DNA of 64,000 nt from Pomphorhynchus laevis (GCA_012934845.2 WNNJ02001850.1:45713-109712), one strand, 5' to 3'. Shown: positions 33,395 to 44,540, numbered from the stretch's first letter. Made by a program: numbers and translations. The notes: generated from the sequence alone by a model not told the origin.

Positions 33395-34690
33395 AGGTAG
33401 GTATATCAAATACGGAAAGTTATGTAAACTTGAGTTGCAAATCAATGATGAGAAATACTGTGAAACACGATAAATTGAATATTCTTATCAATAAAGTAAA
33501 AAAGATTTTGAAAGTGATGACGTTATTGTTTGTGCATCCGATAAAGGTGGTTGTTTAGTTGTTTTGAGTAAAACTGAATATAATTTATTGGGCCATTCAG
33601 TATTAAATAATAAGTTCAAAAAAAAAGGTGATCCTACTTTAAAAAGACAAGCTGAATACAATAAATTTCTTAGAAAATTACATAGAGAAGAGAAACTCAG
33701 TGAATCAATGCTCAATAGGTTTATTTCAAGGGACTCGAAGCCTGGTTTTATGTACATTTTGCCGAAAGTCCATAAAACAGTTCATTCTACCAGACCCATA
33801 ATTGCAACTTACAGTACATATTCTTATGCAGTAAGTAAGTATATCGCTAACATACTTTTTAATAAACTAAGCGATGAACATTTTTCTCGTGGGAGATGGA
33901 ATGCAGTTCGCAAAACGTATGCAGAATATTGACATCTCCAATAAAATAATGATCTCAATTGATGTAAAATCTCTATTTACAAATATCCCGTTGTTAGAAT
34001 AAATTAGCTTAGCATCCGAATTTTTAATAAATTCAGAATTTGGGAAACATTTAAGCACATGTGATTGCACAACTCTATTTAAATTATGCACAACAAATAT
34101 TAATTTTCAATTTGAAAATGAAATGTATGAGCAAGTTGACGGATTGTCTATGGGTAATCCCCTAGCACCAATACTCGCTGAAATATATATATGAGGAAAT
34201 GAGAAGCTGCACATTTAAAGGATATGAATTACATTCACACCTGGTTTAGGTATGTGGATGATGCTTTTGTTCTTTTAAAGGAACCGTTTGACCCGGATTG
34301 TTTTTTGGATAAATTAAATAGTGTTGATATAAATATTCAGTGGGCATTAACGAATGAAGAAGATGGTACATTATCCTTCCTTGATGTAAAGATTATTAGA
34401 TCTCCTGCAAACAAAGTAGAAACTGAGGTTTCCCAAAAAAATTAGTGAGTACCCTAATGTTGTAAGCTGGGAAAGTAATGTTCCTATAAATTGGAAAATT
34501 TCTACAGCTTCATCACTGTTTTTGAGATCAAAGGCAATTTGTTCTAGTGTCTATCTCAAATCGAAAAGGGATGATGTAATTAAGAAAAGTCTTATAAGTA
34601 GTGGATATCCGACTTGGGCTATTAAAAAATCATATTTCATGGGAAATAGTACTAGGGCAAAATTGATAGGCCCAAAACTTGATTTCTACA
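33395..34690 (+). pseudogene. Canonical PLE reverse transcriptase (plus copy)
   Basis: Pieces in order: ASDKGGCLVVLSKTEYN (RT0), SKPGFMYILPKVHKTVHSTR, PIIATYSTYSYAVSKY, MISIDVKSLFTNIPL (motif A), VDGLSMGNPLAPILAE (motif B), WFRYVDDAFVLL (motif C, YVDD), LSFLDVKI, then SGYPTWAIKKSYFMGNS. It ends at about 34685 without an endonuclease. Several frame breaks. Its thumb region and the minus-strand copy are inverted repeats. Confidence 0.75.
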
Positions 34691-35740
34691 ACCATTAAAT
34701 TTGATAAACCAACAATATTTTTAAAATGTTTAAATTTAAGGATTTTATTTATATAAACTCGGCATTATTAGACTTGATAACATTTTTTGACACATTTTAT
34801 TTAAATATTCTTGTTCCTACTTTTAAAAAGATTTGACCTTTCAAAATATTTAAACAACTTTTAATACAATTTTATAAATGCGATAAAAGTACTTAAATTT
34901 CGAGTGACTAGCACGCGAAACTCGATATAAGATTATAGTTGCAAGTAACTCGATGCATTTCTCGAGCACCCACAATAGGAGTTAATTTCGTTATTTACAA
35001 ATCGGTAAAAAAGGAAAATTTACGCTTAAACACATATTCGTTTCTATTGAGGCGATATGAACTAAATATTAAGTTTAATAAATTAAATATTATGTTTGAA
35101 AATTATTTAGTTTTTAACTATTTTTTATTTGGCCAAATTAAATTATTTAATTGATTTTAAGATAACCAGCATCATGGCATATACTAGAAATAAGTGAAAA
35201 TTCATTATTTAATAACTATATTTTAAATTATTTTATAATTTGAAATCTTTAATTAATTATTAATCTCAAATTTGATGGAATTTTTAATCTTTAAAATATT
35301 CGGAATTAGCAGGTTGTCTAAAATATTTGTACAAAAAATGTCTCTCACATAATAATGGAATTAAAGATGCGATAAAAATGTTATAGCTATCGAATCGGGT
35401 GATTTGCACGATGAACTCGATACCAGATTAGTGCAAAGTAACCTATTGTATTGCTCGTTTTATGTATTATATTCAATATTATTTGATATATGTATGAATG
35501 ATTAATAAATCAAAGATTCATCAATATTTAAATATTATATTTTTAAGATATAAGTAGATATTCAGAAATATCAGCCTGTTTATAATATCGAAAAAAAAAC
35601 GAGCTTATTTCATAAAAATCAAAAGGGATACCAAAATGCTCGAGATATCGTTTCGGGTGATTAGAAGGATGTGAACCCGTTACTAAATTTAAGCGACAAG
35701 TAACCCGATGCATTGCACGATCACCCACAGTAGATTTCTT
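34680..35740 (+). repeat. CTCGAG-family repeats
   Basis: Modules at about 34895-34985, 35380-35465 and 35635-35735. The last is close to 38720-38820: 'tgctcgagatatcgtttcgg', 'gattagaaggatgtgaaccc', 'aagtaacccgatgcattgc'. Confidence 0.65.
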
Positions 35741-35947
35741 GTTTTGATACGAATCGATATAAAATATGAAAATTTACACCCACATCTTTGGTATTTGTGT
35801 TTGAAAAGATGCGATGATTTAAATATAAATTTAAATAAATTAATTTGATTATACCCTGATCTATTATGAATTTGTACCCTGATATATTATGATTAATAAT
35901 TATTATTAATAATTATTATTAATTTGTACCCTGATCTATTATGTTAG

Positions 35948-37495
35948 CTACATCCGAATAAATAGTATTAGAGTCACCACCAAACTACAGTCGTCGAGAT
36001 AGCATGCGCAACACGGTGACTGGTAGAGTTTGACAACTTCATTTACGGCAAGCGAGAAAATCAGAGGACCGAGAGGCTCCCATTGTTGAACACCTTCGGC
36101 TAACGGAATTATTGATGATCCGGCAATAAGTTGACTATCGCCACCACAGCACGGGTTGACGAATGTCAGGTAAGCTGGTAGCTTCCTTTGAACCATTTCA
36201 ATCACGTGGTCACGGTTAACAATGTTGAACGAGTTATGAAGTCTTACTTGGCAAGCGCAACTCCAGGAACTAAGGCGTTTGCGATAATGTAGTTCGCGAT
36301 AAAGGCGTCCTCTAGGTATTCCAACGCCAAATTGTCGAGGCACGAACTTATCTAGAATATCGCTTGATGCCCGACGTGCGACAATCTTTACTGCGCGGCG
36401 GCGCAACGTACAACCCACATCAATCGTGCGAATACCGCCATTAAGGTTCCTGCAATGCCATCAGATTAGCGCCGCAGAAAAATTTTCTTATATATTCCGG
36501 AACACAATCTTTTAATACGACGGTAATGAATTCAGCCAAGGATTGAACTAGACGATAACCTGAAAGGCTGCACGATGGACCAGTCAGGTCTTTTAGAGGT
36601 AGTGGACTGAGACTATCCAATCCACTAGAGGAAGCATTGGGAAATGAGCGAAGAGCCGACAACACGATGTCCTTAGAGATAACAGGGAAGACACAAGGTA
36701 GTACACTGTGAATTTGAACTTGCGTATTTGTCGTACATAATTGGTTAGTTCGTAGGGGGTGTTTGGAGCTTAGTTCTGTCAAAACTCGATCGTCGAATTG
36801 CACTATTCCGTCATTGCCGCTCACTAATCTGATTGCGCCGTGAACATCGCCATCTCCGAGTTTTTCCGAAACTCTGCGACAAAGATTTCTATTGGCTTCG
36901 CTACAGTCTACTTTAGTGTGTTACCAAGTCTGTCGCGCTTTCGCGTCACAGCGTCATAATTCGTTGATGTCATATCAACGAATTTGAGACAGACCGCTTT
37001 TATCTTATGAGACACACTGTAATTGTCTTTTTCCTCAGTTATTACAGGCACGCTAATAACTTTTCTTGCGAACATAAACAGTTTGATCCAGGCATCTTTC
37101 CTCTGGTAGTCCCTCGCAATATCAGAGACTATGATCGAAAGAGTTGTAGCTACCTGAGGCCTGGCATTTCTGGGAATTCGTCGCACCAACGGACTGGTAG
37201 CGTCCAAAAACGTGGTTTCTCATTGCTCTCCTGAAAGTGTGTTGTCAGCCTAAGCATTAAGTGATGCTGAAATATTTATGGAAGTAGGCGTTTGACATGA
37301 ACAATGGTTGCCTGTAGATGGACCATGTCGGCGTATTTGTCGTTTGAAGGTTAAGCAGAAAAGTCGACAATATGAGCTGCATTGTCCTTTTTCCGACACG
37401 CTATCATCCCGAATATACCCGGTTGATTCATAATTTGTTTTCCTGACCAGGCTGTGGACGTCATTATCTCGTATACAATGTCGATCAGCTGGCAT
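35948..37495 (-). pseudogene. LINE with N-terminal Cys/His region and RT (second family)
   Basis: Minus-strand pieces in order: a Cys-rich start (CSSYCRLFCLTFKRQIRRH, 37400-37330), LVRRIPRNARPQVATTLSII (37190-37130), VLSALRSFPNASSSGLDSLS (36670-36610), the pre-RT FVPRQFGVGIPRGRLYREL (36340-36280), and GVQQWEPLGPLIFSLAVNEV (motif B, with Trp where Gly-Asp is usual). It ends in ACYLDDCSLV where the catalytic (F/Y)xDD lies. This organisation fits LINEs with an N-terminal zinc finger. The clade is not certain. Frame changes at about 36420 and 36900 and two more upstream. Confidence 0.65.
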
Positions 37496-37686
37496 GAGAT
37501 AATACGTGTAATTTACGTGAAATATTGTTGCGGTTTCCCCTTTTATAACGCTATGTGTGCTTAAGCATGTGTATATTCTTTATATCACCAAAACAATTTT
37601 TAACATGATTAACATGACAGCTTACGGTTTACTGTCCGGTGAACATTTCGTATAAGGAAGGTTCAAAAATCGGTGTGTGGTGGACA

Positions 37687-37733
37687 GGACCGAAGCACGA
37701 AATGTAGGCGTGGGCTCACTGCTGATGAGGTCC
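37687..37733 (+). ncRNA. Hammerhead-like ribozyme core, unit C
   Basis: GGACC-GAAGC, ACGAAATGTA, GGCGTGGGCTCACTG, CTGATGA-GGTCC. Stem II pairs perfectly. Stem III is GCA/TGT with one G-U pair around a CGAAA loop. The base after the U of TGT is A, an allowed cleavage residue. Stem I has only GTG/CAC inside. Confidence 0.5.
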
Positions 37734-38048
37734 ACCCTCGCTGATTGTAGTGTACAGTGATGCTAATAGGATTTAAACAACCACACGAAGATAATATCAA
37801 ACCGACCACTGAAGGAATACAACTCGTGTCAGCAATAAATATTCACAATAGTAAAAGACAGCTTATGGTTTACTGTCCAGTGAACATTGCGTATAAGAAC
37901 AGAATAAAAATCTGTGTGTGGTGGAGTCGAATTCCAAATAACAGTTACCGCTCACACCGAATATAGACCACATTAATTGTGTAATTTGGTATATAAGCCA
38001 AATATAAACCAGCATTTTGGCGACAAGGAATCAGCAGAAGCGGTAAAG

Positions 38049-38095
38049 GGACCGAAGCACAAAATGAGGGTGTGGGCTCACTGCTGATGAGGTCC
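38049..38095 (+). ncRNA. Hammerhead-like ribozyme core, unit D (degenerate)
   Basis: GGACC-GAAGC and CTGATGA-GGTCC are kept. The cleavage triplet region reads AATGAGG, so the U and A expected in TGTA are lost and this copy should not cleave. Confidence 0.45.
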
Positions 38096-38299
38096 ACCAA
38101 CGCTGATTGTAGTGTACAGTGGTGCTGATAGAATTCAGACAACCACAAGAGAATAATATCAAACCGACCACTGAAGGAGTACAACTCGTGTTAGTAATTA
38201 ATATTCACAATATTAATAATATTGATCTTTATGGAGAAGATTTTCCGCGAGTGAAGCAAGCGCAACTGAAATTGTGTGTTATTATCTCAGAAACATTTT

Positions 38300-38400
38300 G
38301 TATGTATCGATCAAATTATTTAAATGATTTTGAAGAAAGTCAATATCATTACATATAGCAATTCTTAAAATTTCATTATTTAATGTAATATTTAATATTA
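38300..38400 (-). pseudogene. Naiad PLE RT C-terminus scrap
   Basis: The minus reading resembles NNEILRIAICNDI and HLNNLIDTY of the Naiad RT. About 30 residues. Confidence 0.55.
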
Positions 38401-38690
38401 TATAGTATTATAATAATGATTAGAGGTCATCGGGAAAAAAATTATACCGCAAAAATTATAAAAAAATTATTTAAATATAAAAAATTAAAAAATTATAAAA
38501 AATTATATGCATATATAAAAACAAGACGATTTTCTGTTTAATTTTAATTTTATACCGAGAAAATTATAAAAGAATATAAAAAATTATAAAAAATTACAAA
38601 AATATAAAAAAAATTATATTGTTTCTATAAAAACAAAACTATAAAAATACAAGCCTGTCTTAAATATTTGTACAATAAATTAGCTTATTT
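38400..38690. other. Low-complexity (aaaaattat)n DNA
   Basis: Repeated 'aaaaaattat' blocks. No other content. Confidence 0.7.
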
Positions 38691-38719
38691 CATAAAAATA
38701 AAAAAATCAAAGATGCAAA

Positions 38720-39160
38720 TAGATGCTCGAGATATCGTTTCGGGTGATTAGAAGGTTGAAAACCTGTTACTAATATTGAGCGACAAGTAACCCGATGCAT
38801 TGCTCGAGCACCCACACTAAGCTTTAATTTCTTATTTTTATACAAATCGATATAAAATATGAAATTTACGCCCACAACTTTTGTGTTTATCAAAATGAGA
38901 TGAATTAAATATTTATTTAAGAAGATTTAATTTTTAATGAGTTAATTATTATGTTTTCAATAGTTTATTCCGATTAATTTTATACTGTAAAAATATTAGC
39001 TTGTCTAAAATATCTGAACAAAAAACTAGCTTATTTCATAAAAATAAAAAACAAAAATTTAAAAAACATTCTCGAGATATCGTTTTGGGTGATTAGAAGG
39101 ATATGAACCATTACTAAATTTAAGCGACAAGTAATCCTATGCGTTGCTTGAGCACCCAAA
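38720..39160 (+). repeat. CTCGAG modules
   Basis: Two copies, 38720-38820 and 39060-39160. The first ends 'gatgcattgctcgagcaccc'. A weaker copy begins near 39295. Confidence 0.65.
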
Positions 39161-39349
39161 TTTTTAGCTTACTTCTTATTTTGATCCAAATCGGTTAAAA
39201 TATAAAAATTTACGCCCACACACTTCATGTTTTCTATGGTGATATAATTAGACATTTGTAAATATCAGTTAGAAATGTTTGTTACGTCTAAAATGATGCT
39301 CGGGATATCGTCGAAGGTAAGGGTTTACAGGTCACGTATTGCGAACTAG

Positions 39350-39850
39350 TTGGTTTATTGCTATTTGCATAATATTACATCCTATTTACTAAAAATAAAT
39401 GATCATACGAAAAGTTAAATGGAGTGCTTAACAAAAAAACAGATTTTTGATAGCAAAGCTCATATATGGCTCATTGAACTATAAGCATTTAAATAAAGTT
39501 CTTTGACGACCTGATTGCCTAGTGTGAATAATACAGTATCCAAATGATATCTTAAACAATGATATTATGAATACAATGAATTTAGATGTTGTCATAACCT
39601 ATCTAGTTGAAATAATTTAATTTTAATAATTCAATTTAACATTGAATGTGACGATACTCATGATTCAATTATTAAACAAAATTTAAGACATTTTTCTTTA
39701 TTCATCAGAAAAGTTCTTTGGAATAATGCATTTAGATCAAATCACATTTTCATCCTCGTTTTTAGCTGGTGAACCATCTTTGTATATTTTTATTAATTTT
39801 ATAATAAGAAATTACAAATTATTAATTGGAATTATAATATATAATTATAA
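39350..39850. other. AT-rich DNA, nothing recognised
   Basis: No coding frame, module or known repeat could be supported. Confidence 0.4.
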
Positions 39851-39854
39851 TTGA

Positions 39855-40030
39855 AGCACGTTACCGGGGATTCACGTGCTACTTCATACCTCCTCCAAAA
39901 CGTTAGCATCGCCATCCAACGTGGAAATGCTTCAGCGTTCTAGCGACGGCTCCAAAGGGCACGCACATGGTAGGCTGGTGGTAGCAGCCAGTCTTGCTAA
40001 CAGAATGACATTTCTCTACGAAAAAGACAA
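39855..40030. other. GC-richer island of unknown nature
   Basis: Sharp local rise in G+C with 'gcacgttaccggggattcac', 'cgacggctccaaagggcac' and 'taggctggtggtagcagcc'. It sits in otherwise AT-only DNA. A 61-codon frame covers it but has no recognised similarity. Confidence 0.35.
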
Positions 40031-40319
40031 ACTTTCTCCCGTATTTATCTTTTTTTATTAAAAATTATATCGAAAAAAGTATAATTATAATATATAATTT
40101 AATATTTTATAATATAAATTATACTTTAAATTATTAATTATTAATTTTAATTATATATTATATATTAAATATGTTCAGATGATTACCACGTAAATCATTT
40201 ATCATAGCCAATAAGATAGTATAACGGAATATGAACTGAAATCGATTTATGCAGCTTTATTTGAACAATCTCTAAACAAACAGAATATAATAAATAGGTT
40301 ATTGTGACATGGTTAATGT

Positions 40320-40545
40320 AACGAATAATGGTCTTCATGTCACATCATTTTCCCCACCACATAATCGCTTAGATATGTAGGTTGACGTCGAGTTCGTCCT
40401 GAACGTCGGAAGATTAGGCTGGGTATCGGTTCGATGCTTCAATGACATTGGTCGATACATTGTTGTTCATTGTTTGAGTCAGATGAGTCGTTGTCGTGAT
40501 CTTTATTGATGTGTTCAGGTGAATCATTTTCAGATTAATTATTAA
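40320..40545 (-). mobile_element. Probable LTR-retrotransposon fossil (pol tail)
   Basis: The minus-strand reading has RRSGRTRRQPTYLSDYV after an acidic, Asp/Asn-rich stretch, a pattern common at the end of the integrase region of LTR retrotransposons. Only this scrap remains, and the family is not certain. Confidence 0.4.
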
Positions 40546-41090
40546 TCTGAAAATGATTAATAATCATTAATAATCATTTTATTAATTATTAATTATATAT
40601 TATTTAATATTGATCTGTTATTAATATTTGTTAATAGAATAAAATATAAATTTAAATAGATCAAATTTTATAAAAAATTAAATGTTTAATTAATATAATT
40701 ACATATTTATTATGTTTAATTTTAAAATTATCCAAATTACATTTAAATAATTTTAATATTAAATTCAATTTTATTTTTAAATTTAATTTATATTTTACAT
40801 AATAAAAATTTATAAAATTGCATTTCTAAAATTTTATAATTTTCATTTTTATTATAGTTGTGTACCTTCGCAGTCAACAACATTTAAACTCATTACTAAT
40901 TTATTAATTCATCACTGATCAATTTATTAGTATGTTTTGTTTATCAATTGGTTTAGTAGTAATTTGCAAAAAAAATTAAAATTGCCGATATGCTAGCGAT
41001 ATGGAAAAAATTAGATAAATTTAATTATAAAAGTTCAATAGATTTCGTTATTGTTTCAAAAACATATTTAATAACATGCTATGAGTTCGC
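40545..41090. other. AT-rich 3' flank of PSMD14
   Basis: Extremely AT-rich with repeats of ttaattatt. The gene's minus-strand 3' UTR must lie in its right part. I see no strong AATAAA; 'attaaatat' at about 41065 is a weak candidate. Confidence 0.4.
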
Positions 41091-41094
41091 CAAA

Positions 41095-42027
41095 TTATTT
41101 AAATAGCTCTCCACATATCATGGCTCCAACGCATTGGCAAAGATTTCCCGATAGCACCTTGTCTACCTCCTCAGAAATATGTCGTTTAGGATCTTGCTTA
41201 CCGACACTACGTATTGCTAGCTCCTCTGCATTGTTAACAGTGGCCTCCTCTTCTAAACGTTTAACATATTTCTTGGCTAAATCAACAATTCGATGCAACG
41301 ATTCAATATTCTTTTCTTCCTCATCGGAATAATCTTTTAATCGTAGATGCTTAGACCAATTATCACGCTTTAGGTTCTGCAGCATTTTATGATCTAATGC
41401 CGTTGTTGTGTACTTAATTCCAAGAGAATAATAATGACGGTTTAAACCATGAATTATTGCCTGCATCGATGGCTTCTGTAAATGCCCGATAAGTGAAGTA
41501 ACCTGTCTGACATCATGTCGAAACATAAGTGCACTAGGATTCATCAATCTAAACGCATCAATGACAACTTTACCTTTTACGCTCTGAATAGGATCAACGA
41601 CAACAGCTACTGCTCTTTCATGGAGAGTCTCAAAACTTTGTTGTGTATTTATATCGACACCGGATAACCAGCAACCAAATCCGGGATGACTATGATACCA
41701 GCCAACAACCATTTCTGGCCTGCCTGTTCGTTTTAACATATCCATCATTTTAGCTTGAAACACAGGGTCAACAGCTTCAACACTAACCCCGGTTCCCGAC
41801 TGAGGCATTGCGAACACATCAACAACTGATATGGTATATTCATCGTTAAATTCACCCAGCATCAATCCCATCACTTCCATAGGAACTCCAGCTCGTCCAT
41901 GTTTAAGCATTTTTAGCAAAGCCAGCGATGAAATGTAGATTTGTTCTGCAGTATCAGCAACTGGAATATCAACACCGCTATCTCTAGGCATTCCAACCAA
42001 TTCAAATGATTGCAGCAACCTGTCCAT
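41095..42027 (-). CDS. PSMD14: 26S proteasome regulatory subunit Rpn11/PSMD14, metalloprotease deubiquitinase
   Basis: A single uninterrupted exon of 310 codons, the same length as human PSMD14. The MPN+/JAMM site is complete: Glu51 in [10 protein letters not shown], His112 and His114 in [11 protein letters not shown], Asp125 in [11 protein letters not shown]. These bind the zinc that removes ubiquitin chains from substrates at the proteasome lid. The conserved [29 protein letters not shown] and [10 protein letters not shown] stretches are present. The C-terminus (CGELFK) is more diverged. The start is ATG 42027; the TTG at 42039 is in frame but the protein family begins MDRLL. No introns, unlike the neighbouring DmX-like gene, so intron loss or a retrocopy are both possible; the intact frame argues that it is functional. 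Confidence 0.95.
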   Translation of the reverse strand: MDRLLQSFELVGMPRDSGVDIPVADTAEQIYISSLALLKMLKHGRAGVPMEVMGLMLGEFNDEYTISVVDVFAMPQSGTGVSVEAVDPVFQAKMMDMLKRTGRPEMVVGWYHSHPGFGCWLSGVDINTQQSFETLHERAVAVVVDPIQSVKGKVVIDAFRLMNPSALMFRHDVRQVTSLIGHLQKPSMQAIIHGLNRHYYSLGIKYTTTALDHKMLQNLKRDNWSKHLRLKDYSDEEEKNIESLHRIVDLAKKYVKRLEEEATVNNAEELAIRSVGKQDPKRHISEEVDKVLSGNLCQCVGAMICGELFK

Positions 42028-42029
42028 TT

Positions 42030-42545
42030 TTATCTTCAATTAGTAATAAGTATAATGATAACGTAATGAGCAACTCAGTAGATACCTCGGAAGGATTGAA
42101 CAATTGCATTTATATACAATATGATCAATTTATCACAAATATTTCGCAACTTATCAGAAGCTAATCAATTTTATCGAGAATTTAATTATAATTAGTTGTG
42201 CAACTAGAGTAAAGGCCAAGTCCCTGTTTAGTTTATAAAGGTGATTTCTGAGTTCATAAAAAAGAATACATTAAAATTGCGAGGCAAACATCATTTGGCT
42301 CAATAAATGAGGTTTTCTTACTCAAGGTAAACACACTTTGGCTAGTAGCCAATACACTTTAACTTCTCAAGTGTATCGAGAAACAAGTTTAATCTCAGAC
42401 CACATATTGATTTTGATGGTCATCTGAATAACACATTGTATCATAAACATACAAAATAGACAAAATATTGGATGAATTTGGTAATTTGAAAAATGAATTA
42501 ATTAAAAATTTGAAAAAGTTTTAATTTGATATTAAGTTTTCTAAA
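42030..42545. other. Upstream region of PSMD14
   Basis: AT-rich. The promoter presumably lies in the first few hundred bases, but no motif stands out. Confidence 0.35.
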
Positions 42546-42548
42546 GAA

Positions 42549-42751
42549 ATATTGGAGCTGTATCGAAGAAAGAAGGAACATTTTATTTGATATTTCGCTA
42601 ACCTCTGCTACCATCTTCAGAAAATTACTAATAAGTAATTTTCTGAAGATGTAATTATCAATTATCTCGGTAAAATTATCAAGGTACAATTGTTATTGTA
42701 ATTTTCGGAAGATGCTAACAGAGTTTAGCGAAATATCAAATAAAATGATAT
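42549..42751. mobile_element. Foldback MITE, copy 2 (right end lost)
   Basis: Starts atattggagctgtatcgaag, carries both 'ttcgctaac' and its mirror 'ttagcgaaatatcaaataaa', and stops before the mirrored ccagctccaat. Confidence 0.8.
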
Positions 42752-43046
42752 CCGTTTATGCCGTTTAAGCCATGTTGGTCAGCCATTAGTTTACATATAC
42801 ATAAATGTTCGATAATATTTTGTTTATTAGGATCGTAATCCTTCTTTACGATTAAGCATTATGTACATGCCATTTCCATGTTTAAATCGCTGTCCTGTAT
42901 CAATAGTTAACGATTTAAGTTAACTATTGATAACTATCAACATTTAAAATTTTCCTGATTTCAAATAATCTTCAAATAAGTTTACAATTCAAATTGTAAT
43001 AAAGAAGCTTTTAAATAGTTGAAAATGATCCAATATCGATAAAGAA

Positions 43047-43218
43047 ATATTGGAGCTGGATCGAAGAAAGAAGGAACATGTTATTTGATATTTCGCTAAC
43101 TTATGTTAGCATTGTCAGAAAATTAACTAATTTTTGGTAATTTTCTTAAGATGCTAACAGTAATTAGCGAAATATCAAATAAAATGCTCATTATTTCTTT
43201 GATACAGCTCCAATAATT
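43047..43218. mobile_element. Foldback MITE, copy 3
   Basis: Left atattggagctggatcgaag, right ttgatacagctccaataatt. Its right half and the next 190 bases are duplicated at 47755-48050. Confidence 0.85.
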
Positions 43219-43405
43219 CTTTATCAATAATGGATCATTTTATCAACTATTTACATTTAATTTTCTTTTGATATTAAGGTTTAATTTTAAATTTAATATA
43301 TAATTATAATATATAGTAAATAATATAATGTATAATAATATTGTGAATATTCATTGCTTACAGAGCCGTATTATATTGGTCGGTTTCATATTATCCTTGT
43401 GCGAT
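43109..43405 (+). repeat. Segmental duplicate of 47755-48050
   Basis: About 295 bases, roughly 98 percent identical, in direct orientation 4.6 kb apart, from inside MITE copy 3 to 'atccttgtgcgatt'. The sequences diverge on both sides. Confidence 0.85.
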
Positions 43406-43451
43406 TATATTAATCCTATCAGTATCACTATACACTTCAATCAGTATGTGT

Positions 43452-43498
43452 GGACCTCATCAACAGTAAGCCTACACCTACATTTCGTGTTTCGGTCC
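43452..43498 (-). ncRNA. Hammerhead-like ribozyme core, unit E
   Basis: Minus strand GGACC-GAAAC, ACGAAATGTA, TTGATGA-GGTCC. Stem II is perfect, and A15.1 is kept (GAAAC, unlike units C and D). The first base of CTGATGA is T, which should abolish activity. Confidence 0.4.
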
Positions 43499-43569
43499 TG
43501 TTGCGGTTTCTGCTGAACTCCTTGTCGCCGGAAATTTCGGTGACAAAAATTTCAGCAAAAACAGTAACA

Positions 43570-43616
43570 GGACCGAAACACGAAATGTAGGCATAGGCTC
43601 ACTGTTGATGAGGCCT
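43570..43616 (+). ncRNA. Hammerhead-like ribozyme core, unit F
   Basis: GGACC-GAAAC, ACGAAATGTA, TTGATGA-GGCCT. The same C3-to-T change as in unit E, plus one mismatch and one G-U pair in stem II. Confidence 0.4.
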
Positions 43617-43799
43617 ACCCATGCTGATTGTAGTGTACAGTTATGATGATGGGATTGAAAGAACCACATGAGGATAATATGAAACCTACCAATGAAGAAT
43701 AACGGATCGTGTAAGCAATATTCACAATAGTAAACATATAGTTTACGGTCGACTGTCTGGTGAACAATTCGTATAGAAACGAATTAAAAATCGTTGTGT

Positions 43800-44455
43800 G
43801 GTGTATATAATGATTGAAATATTATCAAATAATTTTAAATTATCGGACAATAAATGTTGAGGCATATAGTTTGATTTTATATTTAAAAATGGTAAACTAA
43901 GAATGTCTATAATTATCGCCATCAAAATAATCTTCAAAGACGCTTATAAAAAACAATTTAAATTACTCAATAATTTAATTAAAATTAATTAATTAATCAA
44001 AATATATAAATTTTAATTAATCAAATTCGATTAAAAGTTTGTACAACTTCTATTAATTAAAATTGTACAAACATTTGCTGCAATTAACAGAACAAAATAA
44101 TAATCGATTTAAAAATTTAATTGAAATTTAACAGATAAATTGTAATAATTTGTAAATAAATTCAACATATAGATATATCGGTGGAGAGTTATAATCTAAT
44201 TAAGTTTTGTAATCTAAAATAGCCTAAAATTGTAATTCATATTATAATTTAATGTTGTTGGTTTTTAATTCTTAAGATGCTAATCCAATTTAGATTGTGG
44301 GAGAGAAATTCAATTCGCTTGACCGATTTAATTTGAAAAAATATATAATTAATTTAGATATAATATAATTCATGACTTTATTATTATATAATAATTATTA
44401 AACTAATTGAAATATTTAAAACACGCAATATTAGAATAATTAATTATAATTTAAG
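43800..44455. other. AT-rich DNA, nothing recognised
   Basis: Low-complexity AT sequence without a gene or known repeat. Confidence 0.4.
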
Positions 44456-44540
44456 GTTGAAATTAGATTTATTATTAAGTATTAAATTAGGTTCCTTTTG
44501 GATAAAATACGCTTCTTTAATATAAATATTAATAGTCATT
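44456..44540 (-). pseudogene. Canonical PLE endonuclease tail scrap
   Basis: Minus reading KEAYFIQKEPNLILN followed by KSNFNLKL parallels the end of 45595-45834 (QEAYFIKKEHNLCLLN, QSDYNLKLNYN). Confidence 0.6.

Larger units (their letters stand above)
37600..38215 (+). repeat. Tandem pair of about 362-bp hammerhead-like units
   Basis: Two units share 'ctgctgatgaggtccacc', 'gctgattgtagtgtacagtg', 'aataatatcaaaccgacc' and 'tacaactcgtgt'. They are in the same orientation, 362 bases apart. Inverted relatives are at 43330-43800. No coding. Confidence 0.8.
43330..43800. repeat. Inverted pair of hammerhead-like units (E and F)
   Basis: Two relatives of the 37600-38215 units placed back to back: one on minus (43498 to about 43330), one on plus (43570 to about 43800). 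They have 71 bases between the cores and share 'caatcag', 'gataatatgaaac' and 'cgtgtaagcaatattcac'. Confidence 0.7.
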
